Part shown: positions 44,410 to 53,661 of the stretch, one piece after another
Position numbering within the stretch: position 1 is the stretch's first letter
Layout: every line of letters starts with the position of its first letter
NCBI RefSeq assembly: GCF_022009635.1
Contig: NZ_CP091716.1
Span: 248,001 to 312,000 of the forward strand
Source of the DNA: Variovorax paradoxus
GTDB taxonomy: Bacteria > Pseudomonadota > Gammaproteobacteria > Burkholderiales > Burkholderiaceae_C
Direction: 5' to 3'
Length of the DNA stretch: 64,000 nucleotides
Translations under genes and position numbers: made by a program
The notes under the pieces: generated by a model
The model's input: the letters and a program-made list of their open reading frames with translations, nothing else
What the model was told of the DNA's origin: nothing
The model's database searches: none

Positions 44410-45353
44410 TCGGAGGCCTGTGTACTTGCGCGGGCCATTTTCCCCCGCGCGCCGGCGTCTTTCTGCCCGTCAACGTACTGTTGCAGTCCTTCGGCCAATG
44501 CGTCGAAGGTGGCGCGGCAGCGCGGGCTGTTGCGCAGGTCTTCGTGCATGGTGATCCAGGTGTCGAGCTGGAGCACCAGGGCGCGCGGCATCAGCCGCAC
44601 CAGCGTGTCGGTCCGGCGGGCCAGGCCGACCTGGCACACGCCGATGCCCGCGCCGGCGCGGATGAGCGCCAGTTGCCCGAGGTCGCTGTCGGTGCGCAGC
44701 GAGAAGCTGTCGCGGCTGTAGCCCGGCACCGACTTGCCCGCGTTGCGCACGAAGGCCGAAGGCTGGTCGTAGCCGACCACCGCATGGTCGGCCAGGTCTT
44801 CGAGCCTGCGCGGCGTGCCGTGGCGCGCGAGGTAGTCGCGATGCGCGTGGAAGCCCAGTTCGATGTTCCCCACGCGCCGCGCCACCAGCTGTTCCTGCCG
44901 GGGACGCACCATGCGCACCGCGATGTCGGCCTCGCGCCGCAGCAGGTCCTGCACGCGGTTGGTCAGCACCAGCTCGACCTTCAGCGCGGGATGTTCCTCG
45001 CGCAGCCGCGCGACGATGGGCGGCAGCACTTCAACGCCGATCACCTCGCTGGCCGACACCCGCACCACGCCGCGCACGCCTTCGCCCTGGCTGCTGGCGG
45101 CGCGCTGCAGCGATGCGGCGGTGCTTTCCATGGCTTCGGCGTGCGTTCGCAGCGCCAGCGCCACTTCGGTGGGCAGCAGTCCCGTCTGCGAGCGGGTGAA
45201 GAGCACCACGCCCAGCGCGGCCTCCAGCGCCGCCACATGGCGCCCGGCCGTGGGCTGGGTGATGCCGAGCGCGCGCGCCGCGCCCGAGAGAGAACCCTCG
45301 CGCAGCACGCCGAGGAAGGAGCGATAAAGCTCCCAGCCGATGTTCGAAGTCAT
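44406..45353 (-). CDS. LysR-type regulator divergent from epimerase
   Basis: This 315-residue LTTR has the HTH GSLSGAARALGITQPTAGRH and effector-domain motifs VRVSASEVIGVEVLPPIV and GIGVCQVGLARR. The start at 45353 (MTSNIGWELYRSF) fits the family. It is divergent from the NAD-binding epimerase gene 95 bp away, its likely target, and translationally coupled to the orphan downstream. Confidence 0.88.
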   Translation of the reverse strand: MTSNIGWELYRSFLGVLREGSLSGAARALGITQPTAGRHVAALEAALGVVLFTRSQTGLLPTEVALALRTHAEAMESTAASLQRAASSQGEGVRGVVRVSASEVIGVEVLPPIVARLREEHPALKVELVLTNRVQDLLRREADIAVRMVRPRQEQLVARRVGNIELGFHAHRDYLARHGTPRRLEDLADHAVVGYDQPSAFVRNAGKSVPGYSRDSFSLRTDSDLGQLALIRAGAGIGVCQVGLARRTDTLVRLMPRALVLQLDTWITMHEDLRNSPRCRATFDALAEGLQQYVDGQKDAGARGKMARASTQASE

Positions 45354-45448
45354 GCATAAATGTATAGCCGCTGGCTCATGTTCGGTAATTCCAATTGAAC
45401 CTGGCCGGTTCCAGAATTCATCCATCGACAACTGTTCTGGAGCATTCC

Positions 45449-46441
45449 ATGGCACACGGCAACGACAACACGGTTCTGGTTCTTGGCGCGACGGGCGGCA
45501 TCGGCGGCGAAGTGGCTCGCCAGTTGCGCGACGCGGGCTGGGAGGTGCGCGCACTGAAGCGCGATGCGACCGAAGGCAGGCGCGAGGGCATCACCTGGAT
45601 GGCCGGCGACGCGATGGATGCGCAGGCCGTGCGGCAGGCGGCCCGGGGCTGCGCGGTGATCGTGCATGCCGTCAACCCGCCGGGCTACCGCAACTGGTCG
45701 CAGCTGGTACTGCCGATGCTCGACAACACCATCGCCGCCGCCAGGGCGGAGGGCGCGACCGTCGTGCTGCCGGGCACGGTCTACAACTTCGGCCCCGACG
45801 CATTTCCGCTGCTGGCCGAGGACTCGCCGCAGCATCCGGTCACCCGCAAGGGCGCGATCCGCGTCGAGATGGAAAAGCGCCTCGAAACCGCCAGCCGCGA
45901 AGGCGCCCGCGTCATCGTCGTGCGCGCCGGCGACTTCTTCGGCCCGCGGGCCGGCAACAACTGGTTTTCCCAGGGGCTGGTGAAGGCGGGGCAGCCTGTC
46001 AAGGCGGTGAGCTATCCCGGCCGCGCGGGCGTCGGTCACCAGTGGTCGTACCTGCCGGACGTGGCGCGCACCATGGTCGAGCTGCTGGCGCGGCGCGACC
46101 GGCTCGAGCCCTTCGCGCGCTTCCACATGGCCGGCCACTGGGACGCCGACGGCACGCGCATGAGCGGCGCCATCCGCAAGGCGGTGGCGCGCCGCACCGG
46201 CACCGAGGCGCGCGTGTCGGCCTTCCCGTGGTGGCTGCTGACGTTGGCCTCGCCCTTCGTCACCACCTTCCGCGAAATGCGCGAGATGCGCTACCTGTGG
46301 CGCACGCCCGTGGGCATGGACAACGCGAAGCTGGTGGCCTTGCTCGGCCGCGAGCCGCACACGCCGCTCGACGAGGCGGTCGAGGCTTCGCTCGAAGGCA
46401 TGGGCTGCCTGGCGACGGCACCGGTGGCCGCGGCGGCCTGA
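45449..46441 (+). CDS. NAD(P)-dependent epimerase/dehydratase-like protein
   Basis: This 330-residue extended-SDR protein has the dinucleotide motif LVLGATGGIGGEVARQLRDA near the N-terminus and a substrate loop with VVRAGDFFGPRAG. The usual YxxxK is replaced: TVYNFGPDAFPLLAEDSP aligns near the site and Lys lies elsewhere, so it may be an atypical reductase or NAD(P)H-binding regulator. It is divergent from a LysR gene. Confidence 0.8.
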   Translation: MAHGNDNTVLVLGATGGIGGEVARQLRDAGWEVRALKRDATEGRREGITWMAGDAMDAQAVRQAARGCAVIVHAVNPPGYRNWSQLVLPMLDNTIAAARAEGATVVLPGTVYNFGPDAFPLLAEDSPQHPVTRKGAIRVEMEKRLETASREGARVIVVRAGDFFGPRAGNNWFSQGLVKAGQPVKAVSYPGRAGVGHQWSYLPDVARTMVELLARRDRLEPFARFHMAGHWDADGTRMSGAIRKAVARRTGTEARVSAFPWWLLTLASPFVTTFREMREMRYLWRTPVGMDNAKLVALLGREPHTPLDEAVEASLEGMGCLATAPVAAAA

Positions 46442-46454
46442 GCCGGAACGTCGC

Positions 46455-47408
46455 TCAGAACACCGACAGCCCCGTGCGCGCCACGAACAGCTCCAGCGCC
46501 TTCATGCCCAGCAGCGAATTGCCGGTGGCATCGAGCGCCGGCGACCACACGCACAGCGTGAGCTTGTCGGGCACCACGGCCACGATGCCGCCGCCCACGC
46601 CGCTCTTGCAGGGCAGCCCGATCGAGAAGGCCACGTCGCCGGCGGCGTCGTAGGTGCCGCAGGTGAGCATCAGCGCGTTGATGCGGCGGGTCTGCCGCTC
46701 GCCGGTGATCCCGGGCTGGCCTTCGATGGGGTGCGCGCCGTCGCGGCTCAGGAAGGCGGCGGCGCGCGCCAGCTGGCGGCAGCTCATGCGCAGCGCGCAC
46801 TGGTGGAAGTAGGTGTCGAGCACGGCGGCGACGTCGTTGTCGATCTTGCCGAAGCTCTTCATGAAGTTGGCCAGCGCGATGTTGCGAAAGCCCGTGTCGG
46901 CTTCGGACTGCGCCACCTCGTCGTCGAAGGCGATGGGCTCGCCGCACAGGTTGGCCATGAGCGCGAGGATGTCGGCCTTGGCGCTGCCGCCGCTGGCCTT
47001 GGCCTGGCTCACCAGCCGGTCGGCCACGGCGATGGCGCCGGCATTGATGAACGGGTTGCGCGGCTTGCCCTGTTCGTTCTCCAGCTGCACCAGCGAGTTG
47101 AACGGATTGCCCGAGGGCTCGCGGCCGATGCGCTCCCACAGCGCGTCGCCCATGCGCTGCATGGCGAGCGTGAGCGTGAAGAGCTTCGACACGCTTTGAA
47201 TGGAAAAGGGCGTCTCGAAGTCGCCCGCGCCCGCTTCCCGGCCGTCGCAGGTGCGCAGCGCGATGCCGAACTGCCGCGCGTCGATGCGCGCCAGCGCCGG
47301 GATGTAGCTGGCCACCTTGCCGCCCGGGCAACCCTGCTCGATCTGCGGGCGCAGCGTGGCGACGATCTCGTCGAGCACCGGCTGGAAGTCCATGGTCTTG
47401 TCGTTCAT
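46455..47408 (-). CDS. glsA: Glutaminase (serine-dependent, GlsA family)
   Basis: The 317-residue enzyme converts L-glutamine to glutamate and ammonia. The beta-lactamase-like Ser72-x-x-Lys75 (SIQSVSKLF) is present, with NPFINAGAIAVADRL, SEADTGFRNIALANFMKSFG and a KSGVGGGIVAVVP loop, all diagnostic. The start at 47408 overlaps the DMT transporter stop; ATG 47393 is an alternative. Co-transcription with a transporter suggests amino-acid handling. Confidence 0.95.
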   Translation of the reverse strand: MNDKTMDFQPVLDEIVATLRPQIEQGCPGGKVASYIPALARIDARQFGIALRTCDGREAGAGDFETPFSIQSVSKLFTLTLAMQRMGDALWERIGREPSGNPFNSLVQLENEQGKPRNPFINAGAIAVADRLVSQAKASGGSAKADILALMANLCGEPIAFDDEVAQSEADTGFRNIALANFMKSFGKIDNDVAAVLDTYFHQCALRMSCRQLARAAAFLSRDGAHPIEGQPGITGERQTRRINALMLTCGTYDAAGDVAFSIGLPCKSGVGGGIVAVVPDKLTLCVWSPALDATGNSLLGMKALELFVARTGLSVF

Positions 47409-48313
47409 GCGCTGCGCTGTACGGCGGGCCGCCGGTTCACCAGCACGATGCCCAGCGCCACGCCGATCAGCGCGACGATCAGCTGCGCCGTGAGCGGCTC
47501 CTTCAGCACCACCACGCCGAACACCAGCGCGAACAGCGGCGTGAGGAAGGTGAAGGACGACATCTGCGTGGCCGGGTAGTGCCGCAGCAGCCACATCCAG
47601 GTGAGGTAGCTCGCGAAGGCGCCGATCACGGTCTGCAGGCCGATGGAAGTCCAGGCACCCGCCGAGTAGGCGAAGCGCCAGTGCTCGCCGAGCGCCAGCG
47701 ACAGCAGCGGACACATCGCCGCGGTGACCGCGACTTGATAGAACAGCGTCTTCTCGGCGCTGGCCGTGGCCAGCTTGGTGGTGCGCAGCGTGAGCGTGGT
47801 CAGGCCCCACAGCGCGCCGGCCGCCAGGCCCATGGCGTCGCCCACCAGTTGGGACGAACTCATGTGGCCGAAGCCCTCGCTGAAAGCCAGCACCACGCCC
47901 GAGAACGCGATGAACAGGCCCAGCCACTGGAAGCCGCGCAGCCGCTCGGCCGGCACCCAGCGCGGCAGCAGCAGCGACACCCAGAAGGGCGCGGTATAGA
48001 GGAACACGGTGAGCCGCGACGCGCTGGTGTTCTGCAACCCCAGGTAGATGCCCGCGAACTCGCCCGAGAACAGCAGCCCCGCCAGGAGCCCCGGCCACAG
48101 CGTGCCGTCGCGCTCGAACAGCGGCACGCGCCGCCATACGCACCACAGCCACAGCAGCGCGGTCGCGCCGACCATGCGGATCGAGGCCTGCCACATCGGC
48201 GGCACCTCGGCCACGGTGGTCTTGATGAGGATCTGCTGGAGCCCCCAGAACGCACAGCAGGCGATCAGGAGGCCGATGGCGAGGGAGTCGAGGTGGGTCT
48301 TGCGCTGGATCAT
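47405..48313 (-). CDS. EamA/DMT-superfamily transporter
   Basis: This 302-residue protein has ten predicted TM helices in two EamA repeats (LIACCAFWGLQQILIKTTVA, and GAFASYLTWMWLLRHYPATQ, FLTPLFALVFGVVVLKEPLT). Such carriers export amino acids or metabolites. It overlaps glsA by 4 nt, so glutamine/glutamate-related export is possible. Confidence 0.9.
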   Translation of the reverse strand: MIQRKTHLDSLAIGLLIACCAFWGLQQILIKTTVAEVPPMWQASIRMVGATALLWLWCVWRRVPLFERDGTLWPGLLAGLLFSGEFAGIYLGLQNTSASRLTVFLYTAPFWVSLLLPRWVPAERLRGFQWLGLFIAFSGVVLAFSEGFGHMSSSQLVGDAMGLAAGALWGLTTLTLRTTKLATASAEKTLFYQVAVTAAMCPLLSLALGEHWRFAYSAGAWTSIGLQTVIGAFASYLTWMWLLRHYPATQMSSFTFLTPLFALVFGVVVLKEPLTAQLIVALIGVALGIVLVNRRPAVQRSA

Positions 48314-48339
48314 TCGCTGCTGTCAGTCGGTCGCGGCGG

Positions 48340-48356
48340 AAAAAAGGCCAAAGGCC
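48340..48356 (-). terminator. Weak intrinsic terminator after the BON-domain gene
   Basis: In the minus-strand RNA GGCC-UUU-GGCC is followed by six U. The stem is only 4 bp, so efficiency is doubtful. It lies between the BON-domain gene and the DMT transporter gene and may separate the two units. Confidence 0.35.
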
Positions 48357-48404
48357 GCGTAATTCATCCGATGATCGTATCGCGCCCGCGTGTTCGGCGT
48401 GTGC

Positions 48405-48905
48405 CTATCGCGCGGCCACCGGATAGGTCGGCTTGCCGCGCGTGCCCACCATCAGGTCGGGCACCACGGCCTCGACGTCGGGCAGGGCGCGGGCGGCGTG
48501 CTCCAGCCGCTTCGCCAGCGCCGCATTGGGCACGCAGCCCTGCAGGTAGACCCAGCGCCGCTGGATCATCACCCACACGCTGCCCCTGTCCACGCCCGGC
48601 ACCGCCTGCAGCGCGGCGCGCACCTTGGGCGCCAGCGGCTTGTCGTAGCGGTAGGCGTTGCTGTCGGTGCACTTGCCGGCCAGCCAGCAGCTGGTGCCGC
48701 GCTCCAGCCGCGAATGGGTCTGCACGCGGCGTTCTTCGGCGGTATAGAACGGGCCCTCCGGCATCGGGCAGGCCGGCAGCCCCGCCGACACCTGGAAGAA
48801 CGGGTCGTCGAACCAGTTCTGCTTGAGCGGGCCGCCTGCTTCCTGCGCCACGCCGGTCCGCGCGACGAGCAGCAGGACACAGACGAGCGCAGGATGGCGG
48901 GTCAC
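48405..48905 (-). CDS. Secreted BON-domain-like protein
   Basis: This 166-residue protein has a signal peptide (VTRHPALVCVLLLVARTGVA) and a C-terminal BON-like fold (VRAALQAVPGVDRGSVWVMI, WVYLQGCVPNAALAKRLEHA). Three or more cysteines (PACPM, SCWLAGKC) may form disulfides in the periplasm. The GTG start at 48905 overlaps the flavin reductase stop. Role unknown; BON domains often bind the outer membrane. Confidence 0.7.
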   Translation of the reverse strand: MTRHPALVCVLLLVARTGVAQEAGGPLKQNWFDDPFFQVSAGLPACPMPEGPFYTAEERRVQTHSRLERGTSCWLAGKCTDSNAYRYDKPLAPKVRAALQAVPGVDRGSVWVMIQRRWVYLQGCVPNAALAKRLEHAARALPDVEAVVPDLMVGTRGKPTYPVAAR

Positions 48906-49411
48906 AAGGGGTGTTCCGTGTAGAAGCGCCCGCCGTGGAACAGCAGCGGCGAAGCGCCGATGTCGTGCGAGCAGCGCTCCACTTCGCCGACGAAGATCAC
49001 ATGGTCCCCTTCGTCGTAGCGGCTGCGGTTGAAGCACTCGAAGCTCGCGGCTGCTCCGGCCAGCACGGGTGCGCCGCCCAGTCCTTCGGTGAAGGCCACG
49101 TCGGCCCAGCGGTCGATGTTTTTTGTGGCGAAGCGCTCTGCCAGCGCCTTCTGGCTGGCCGCCAGGATGTTGACGGTGTAGTGCGAGCCGGCGCTGAGCG
49201 CGGGCATCGAACCGGCGGCGCGCGCCAGGCTCCACAGCACCAGCGGCGGCGCGAGCGAGACGGAATTGAAGGAGTTGGCCGTGAGGCCGACCAGCGTGCC
49301 GTCGGCCGCCCGGGCGGTGACGATGGTGACGCCGGTGGCGAACATGCCGAGCGCTTCGCGAAACTCGTCGGGCGAAAAGGAGGGCGGCTGGGCCCGTCGG
49401 AGAGTAGTCAC
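48902..49411 (-). CDS. Flavin reductase-like (FMN-binding split barrel) protein
   Basis: The 169-residue protein has the flavin-reductase domain pattern FREALGMFATGVTIVTARAA, GLTANSFNSVSLAPPLVLWS and a terminal HGGRFYTEH. It would supply reduced flavin to a monooxygenase or act alone. A GTG start at 49411 with a weak ribosome-binding site is used. It lies 44 bp downstream of the lysR gene. Confidence 0.88.
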   Translation of the reverse strand: MTTLRRAQPPSFSPDEFREALGMFATGVTIVTARAADGTLVGLTANSFNSVSLAPPLVLWSLARAAGSMPALSAGSHYTVNILAASQKALAERFATKNIDRWADVAFTEGLGGAPVLAGAAASFECFNRSRYDEGDHVIFVGEVERCSHDIGASPLLFHGGRFYTEHPL

Positions 49412-49455
49412 TGAAAAAGGCTGCAAGGGCTTGGAGGGCAGAAGGCCATTTTGGC

Positions 49456-50385
49456 TCAGCGCCCGGGGGGCTGCTTGGCGGGGCTCATCAACTCGGTCAC
49501 CAGCCGGGAATAGGCGGTGGCCGCAGGCGAGAGGGTACGCCCTGCGAGCGTCACCAGGCTGTAATGCGTTTGCATGCCTGTGAGACCGGCCACCGGCAGC
49601 GGCACCAGCGCGCCGGTCTCGTGCCCCGGCGCGGGTGCCAGCGGTGCGAGGATGGCCGCATTGGCCGTGAGCGCCAGGTGCCGCAGCGTGCCCGCGTCGT
49701 CGCAGCTCACGTTGAACAGGCCGCGATCGGCGCTCTTGCCTTTGCTTCGGTTGGCCTGCCGGTCGAACTGCGCCGCCACCTCGGTGGGCAACTGCGGGCC
49801 GGCCACCGGGTACGCCATGAGTTTGTCGAGCGTGACCTGCTTCAGCCGCAGCAGCGGATGCTTCGGCCGCACGAAGAACGACACCGGCACGTTGGGCAGC
49901 CGTGCCAGCTTCAGGCCCGGCTGCTTCTTCTCGAGATCGCGCGTGTCGGCGATGAACAGGTCGAGCTGGCGGCGGTGCAGGCGCTCGCACAGGCTGGCGG
50001 TGTCGGCCACTTCCATGCGCATCAGCAGCTGCGGATGGCGCTGCGCCATGAGCGACAGGGCCATGCGGCCGAGCGTGCCGGCCGCGAAGGGGCCGAGGCC
50101 GACCGCAAGGCTGCCGATGGCCAGGCCTTCGAGCTGCAGCACGTCGCGCTCGATCTGCCGGGCGTCGGCCAGCAGCTCGCGGGCGCGCGCCAGCACCAGC
50201 TCGCCGGCCTGGGTGAAGCGCACGGTGCCGTAGGCGCGGTCGATCAGGCGGGCCTGCAGGACCTCTTCGAGGTTGTCGATGCTGCGCGAGAGGGCAGGCT
50301 GCGACAGATGCACGGCCTGTGCCGCGCGGCCGAAGCTGCCCTGGTCGGCAAGGGCGACGAGATGCTGGAGCTGGCGCAGCTGCAT
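49456..50385 (-). CDS. LysR-type regulator, SdsB-like
   Basis: This 309-residue LTTR has MQLRQLQHLVALADQGSFGR followed by AAQAVHLSQPALSRSI. It is divergent from the alkyl sulfatase gene, the same arrangement as SdsB1/SdsA1 of Pseudomonas aeruginosa, so it is the likely activator of that gene. The start at 50385 is chosen by family alignment. Confidence 0.88.
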   Translation of the reverse strand: MQLRQLQHLVALADQGSFGRAAQAVHLSQPALSRSIDNLEEVLQARLIDRAYGTVRFTQAGELVLARARELLADARQIERDVLQLEGLAIGSLAVGLGPFAAGTLGRMALSLMAQRHPQLLMRMEVADTASLCERLHRRQLDLFIADTRDLEKKQPGLKLARLPNVPVSFFVRPKHPLLRLKQVTLDKLMAYPVAGPQLPTEVAAQFDRQANRSKGKSADRGLFNVSCDDAGTLRHLALTANAAILAPLAPAPGHETGALVPLPVAGLTGMQTHYSLVTLAGRTLSPAATAYSRLVTELMSPAKQPPGR

Positions 50386-50428
50386 TTTGCAAATTGCTGA
50401 AAATTGGAGTTCATATTTTGCATTTGCC
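50384..50428. promoter_or_regulatory. Direct repeats between lysR and sulfatase gene
   Basis: ATTTTGCAAATTGC at 50384-50397 and ATTTTGCATTTGCC at 50415-50428 are near-identical 14-mers 31 bp apart (about three helical turns) in an A/T-rich gap. The first contains the palindrome TTTGCAAA. They are candidate LysR sites; the first overlaps the lysR start codon. Confidence 0.5.
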
Positions 50429-50458
50429 AATGCTTCCGGCGGTTCGCAGAATTGCCGG

Positions 50459-52450
50459 ATGACTTCTTCCTTCTCCCGTACGGCCGGGCTCGTCGCGCTG
50501 GCCTGCATGCTGGGCGCACCGCCGGTTTCCGCGCAGACCGCCGCCAAGTCGCCCGAGCCCGCCACGCTGCAGGCCAACGCCGACATGGCGAAGACGCTGC
50601 CCTTCGCCGACCGCCGCGACTTCGAAGACGCCATGCGCGGCTTCGTCGCCACCGTGCCCGACGCGCTGGTGCCCGGCACCGGCCCGCGCCCGGTGTGGAG
50701 CATGAAGCCCTACGACTTCCTCAAGGCCGACGCGCCGGCCGACACCGTCAACCCCAGCCTGTGGCGGCAGGCGCAGCTCAACGCCATTCACGGCCTGTTC
50801 CAGGTGACGGAGCGGGTCTACCAGGTGCGCGGCTTCGACCTGGCGAACATGACCATCGTCGAAGGCGACAGCTCGCTGATCGTCATCGACCCGCTGCTGT
50901 CCGCCGAGACAGCGCGCGCCGCGCTCGACCTGTACTACCAGCACCGGCCGAGGAAGCCGGTCGGCACGGTGATCTACACGCATGGCCATGTCGACCACTT
51001 CGGCGGCGTGAAGGGCGTGACCACCGAGGCCGACGTGGCCGCCGGCAAGGTGCAGGTGCTCGCGCCGGCGGGCTTCATGGAAACGGCGGTGGCCGAGAAC
51101 ATCCTCGCGGGCAACGCGATGAGCCGGCGCTCGCAGTACCAGTTCGGCACGCTGCTGCCGCCGGGCGTGCGCGGGCAGGTCGACACGGGGCTGGGCAAGG
51201 CGCTGGCGCGCGGCACGGTCACGCTGATCGCGCCCACGGCCAGCATCGAGAAGCCGACCGAGTCGCGCACCATCGACGGCGTGCAGTTCGTGTTCCACCT
51301 GGTGCCGGGCTCCGAGGCGCCGTCGGAAATGCTCATGTACCTGCCGCAGTTCCGCGTGCTGAACATGGCGGAGGACGTGACGCACAACATGCACAACCTC
51401 TACACGATCCGCGGCGCCGAGGTGCGCGACGGCAACCTGTGGTCGAAGTACATCGGCGAGGCGCGCGTGGCCTTCGGCGGCAAGGCCGACGTGCTGATCG
51501 CGCAGCACCATTGGCCGACTTTCGGGCAGGAGCGCATCGTCGACCTGCTGAAGAAGCAGCGCGACATGTACAAGTTCATCAACGACCAGTCGCTGCGCCT
51601 CTTGAACCAGGGCTACACGGCGGCCGACATCGCCGAGACGCTGCGCATGCCCGCGAGCCTGGCGCAGGAGTGGTCGGCGCGCGGCTACTACGGCACGCTG
51701 CGACACAACGCCAAGGCCGTCTACCAGAAGTACCTGGGCTGGTACGACGCGAACCCCGCCAACCTGGATCCGCTGCCGCCGGTGGCGTATGCGAAGAAGA
51801 CGGTGGAGTACATGGGCGGCGCCGACGCGGTGATCGCGCGTGCGCGCGAGGATTTCAGGAAGGGCGAGTTCCGCTGGGTGGCCAGCGCGATGAACCAGGT
51901 GGTGTACGCCGACCCGTCGAACCGCGTGGCCCGCGAGCTGGGCGCCGATGCGCTGGAGCAGCAGGGCTATCAGTCGGAGGCCGGTACTTGGCGCAGCGCG
52001 TACCTGGTGGGCGCGATGGAATTGCGCAATGGCGTGCCGAAGATTCCGGGCGGCAGCAGTGCGAATGCGGACACGCTCAAGGCGGTGAGCAATGACCTGT
52101 TCTTCGACTTCCTGGGCGTGCGGCTCGACGCGGCCAAGGCGGAGGGCAAGAAGCTGGTCATCAACTGGAACTTCACCGATTCGAACCAGCAGTTCGTGCT
52201 GACGCTGGAGAACTCCGCGCTGACGCACATCGCGGGGCAGCAGCCGGGGGCGGATGCGACGGTGACGCTGAGCCGGGCGACGCTCGATGCGGTGACGCTG
52301 AAGGAGACGAGCTTTCCTGCCGCCGTGCTGACCGGGAAGGTGAAGATCGAAGGAGACCGCGCGAAGCTGGCCGAGCTGATGTCGATGCTCGATACCTTCG
52401 AGCCCATGTTTCCCGTGGTGGAGCCGAGGGCTCAGCCGAAGAACCAGTAG
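50459..52450 (+). CDS. Alkyl sulfatase (SdsA-type, metallo-beta-lactamase fold)
   Basis: The 663-residue secreted enzyme cleaves alkyl sulfates such as SDS. It has a signal peptide (LVALACMLGAPPVSAQ), the di-zinc motif THGHVDHFGG, MAEDVTHNMHNLYTIRGAEV and AQHHWPTFGQ. A helical dimerisation region (FINDQSLRLLNQGYTAADIA) and a C-terminal SCP2-like domain from about residue 535 (LFFDFLGVRLDAAKAEGKKL) complete the SdsA1 architecture. Its 3' end overlaps the convergent SpmAB gene by 19 bp. Confidence 0.93.
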   Translation: MTSSFSRTAGLVALACMLGAPPVSAQTAAKSPEPATLQANADMAKTLPFADRRDFEDAMRGFVATVPDALVPGTGPRPVWSMKPYDFLKADAPADTVNPSLWRQAQLNAIHGLFQVTERVYQVRGFDLANMTIVEGDSSLIVIDPLLSAETARAALDLYYQHRPRKPVGTVIYTHGHVDHFGGVKGVTTEADVAAGKVQVLAPAGFMETAVAENILAGNAMSRRSQYQFGTLLPPGVRGQVDTGLGKALARGTVTLIAPTASIEKPTESRTIDGVQFVFHLVPGSEAPSEMLMYLPQFRVLNMAEDVTHNMHNLYTIRGAEVRDGNLWSKYIGEARVAFGGKADVLIAQHHWPTFGQERIVDLLKKQRDMYKFINDQSLRLLNQGYTAADIAETLRMPASLAQEWSARGYYGTLRHNAKAVYQKYLGWYDANPANLDPLPPVAYAKKTVEYMGGADAVIARAREDFRKGEFRWVASAMNQVVYADPSNRVARELGADALEQQGYQSEAGTWRSAYLVGAMELRNGVPKIPGGSSANADTLKAVSNDLFFDFLGVRLDAAKAEGKKLVINWNFTDSNQQFVLTLENSALTHIAGQQPGADATVTLSRATLDAVTLKETSFPAAVLTGKVKIEGDRAKLAELMSMLDTFEPMFPVVEPRAQPKNQ

Positions 52451-53661
52451 CAGACAGCGACTGCGGCAATCACCCCGGCCAGCTCGGCCAGCAACGCACA
52501 AGACACCGCATGCCGCGTGCGCTGGATGCCGACCGCACCGAAGTACACGGCCAGCACGTAGAAGGTGGTCTCGGTGCTGCCCTGGATGGTGGCGGCCACC
52601 AGCGCGGGGAAGCTGTCGACGCCCTGGGTCTTCATGGTCTCGATCAGCATCGCGCGCGCCGCGCTGCCCGAGAAGGGCTTGACGAGCGCCGTGGGCATGG
52701 CGTCGACGAAACGCGCGTCGAAGCCGCCCGCCGTCACCAGCCAGCGCAGGCCGTTCAACGCGAAGTCGAGTGCGCCCGAGGCGCGCAGCACGCCGATGGC
52801 GCACAGCATCGCGACCAGGTAGGGCAGCAGGTTCTTCGCGATGTCGAAGCCTTCCTTCGCGCCTTCGATGAAACACTCGTACACCTTGATGCGCTTGATG
52901 GCCCCGGCCAGCAGGAACACGAGGATCACGCCGAACAGCGTGAGGTTGCCCAGCAACGAAGACAGCGACGCGATGGCCGCCGCCGACAGCGTGCCCAGCA
53001 ACGCCATGAAGCCGCCCAGCAGCAGCGCGCCGGGCACCAGGTAGGCCAGCACCACCGGGTCCCACAGGCGCAGCCGCTGCGCCACCGCCACCGACAGCAG
53101 CCCGACCAGCGTCGAGACGCTGGTGGCCAGCAATATCGGCAGGAACACCAGCGTCGGGTCGCCCGCGCCCTGTTGCGCGCGGTACATGAAGATGGTCACC
53201 GGCAGCAGCGTGAGCGAAGAGGCGTTCAGCACCAGGAACAGGATCTGCGCGTTGGTGGCGGTCACCGGGTCGGGGTTGAGCCGCTGCAGTTCGCGCATGG
53301 CCTTCAGGCCGATGGGCGTGGCGGCGTTGTCCAGCCCCAGCGCGTTGGCCGCGAAATTCATGGTGATGAGGCCGAGCGCCGGATGCCCGGCCGGCACGCC
53401 CGGCATGAGGCGCCTGAAGAGCGGCCCCAGCAGCCGAGCCAGCCAGCCGACCAGCCCCGCCGCCTCGGCGATGCGCAAAAAGCCCAGCCACAGCGTGAGC
53501 GTGCCGAACAGCAGCACCATCACCTCGACCGCGAGCCGCGCCATCGTGAACAGGCTCGCGACCAGCGCCGCGAACACCGTCGGGTCGCCGCCGACGAGCC
53601 AGCGCCCCAGCGCGGCCAGCGCCGCCACCCCGAAGAAACCCAGCCACAAGCCGTTGAGCAC
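52432..53661 (-). CDS. Fused SpmA-SpmB spore-maturation-like membrane protein
   Basis: This 409-residue protein has about ten TM helices in two nucleoside-recognition (Gate) domains. The first half resembles SpmA (LWLGFLRIAEAAGLVGWLAR, and MNFAANALGLDNAATPIGLK), the second SpmB (GAKEGFDIAKNLLPYLVAML, QGSTETTFYVLAVYFGAVGI). In Bacillus these are separate proteins needed for spore dehydration; the role in a non-sporulator is unknown, perhaps small-molecule transport. A GTG start at 53661 with GAGGAAAAG upstream is used. Confidence 0.85.
   Translation of the reverse strand: MLNGLWLGFFGVAALAALGRWLVGGDPTVFAALVASLFTMARLAVEVMVLLFGTLTLWLGFLRIAEAAGLVGWLARLLGPLFRRLMPGVPAGHPALGLITMNFAANALGLDNAATPIGLKAMRELQRLNPDPVTATNAQILFLVLNASSLTLLPVTIFMYRAQQGAGDPTLVFLPILLATSVSTLVGLLSVAVAQRLRLWDPVVLAYLVPGALLLGGFMALLGTLSAAAIASLSSLLGNLTLFGVILVFLLAGAIKRIKVYECFIEGAKEGFDIAKNLLPYLVAMLCAIGVLRASGALDFALNGLRWLVTAGGFDARFVDAMPTALVKPFSGSAARAMLIETMKTQGVDSFPALVAATIQGSTETTFYVLAVYFGAVGIQRTRHAVSCALLAELAGVIAAVAVCYWFFG

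Noticed and set aside
50411..53647. Minus-strand frame of over 1000 codons opposite the sulfatase gene and across the SpmAB gene
   Set aside because: Contains no recognisable domain. The real genes, in other frames, have signal peptide, TM helices and metal motifs.
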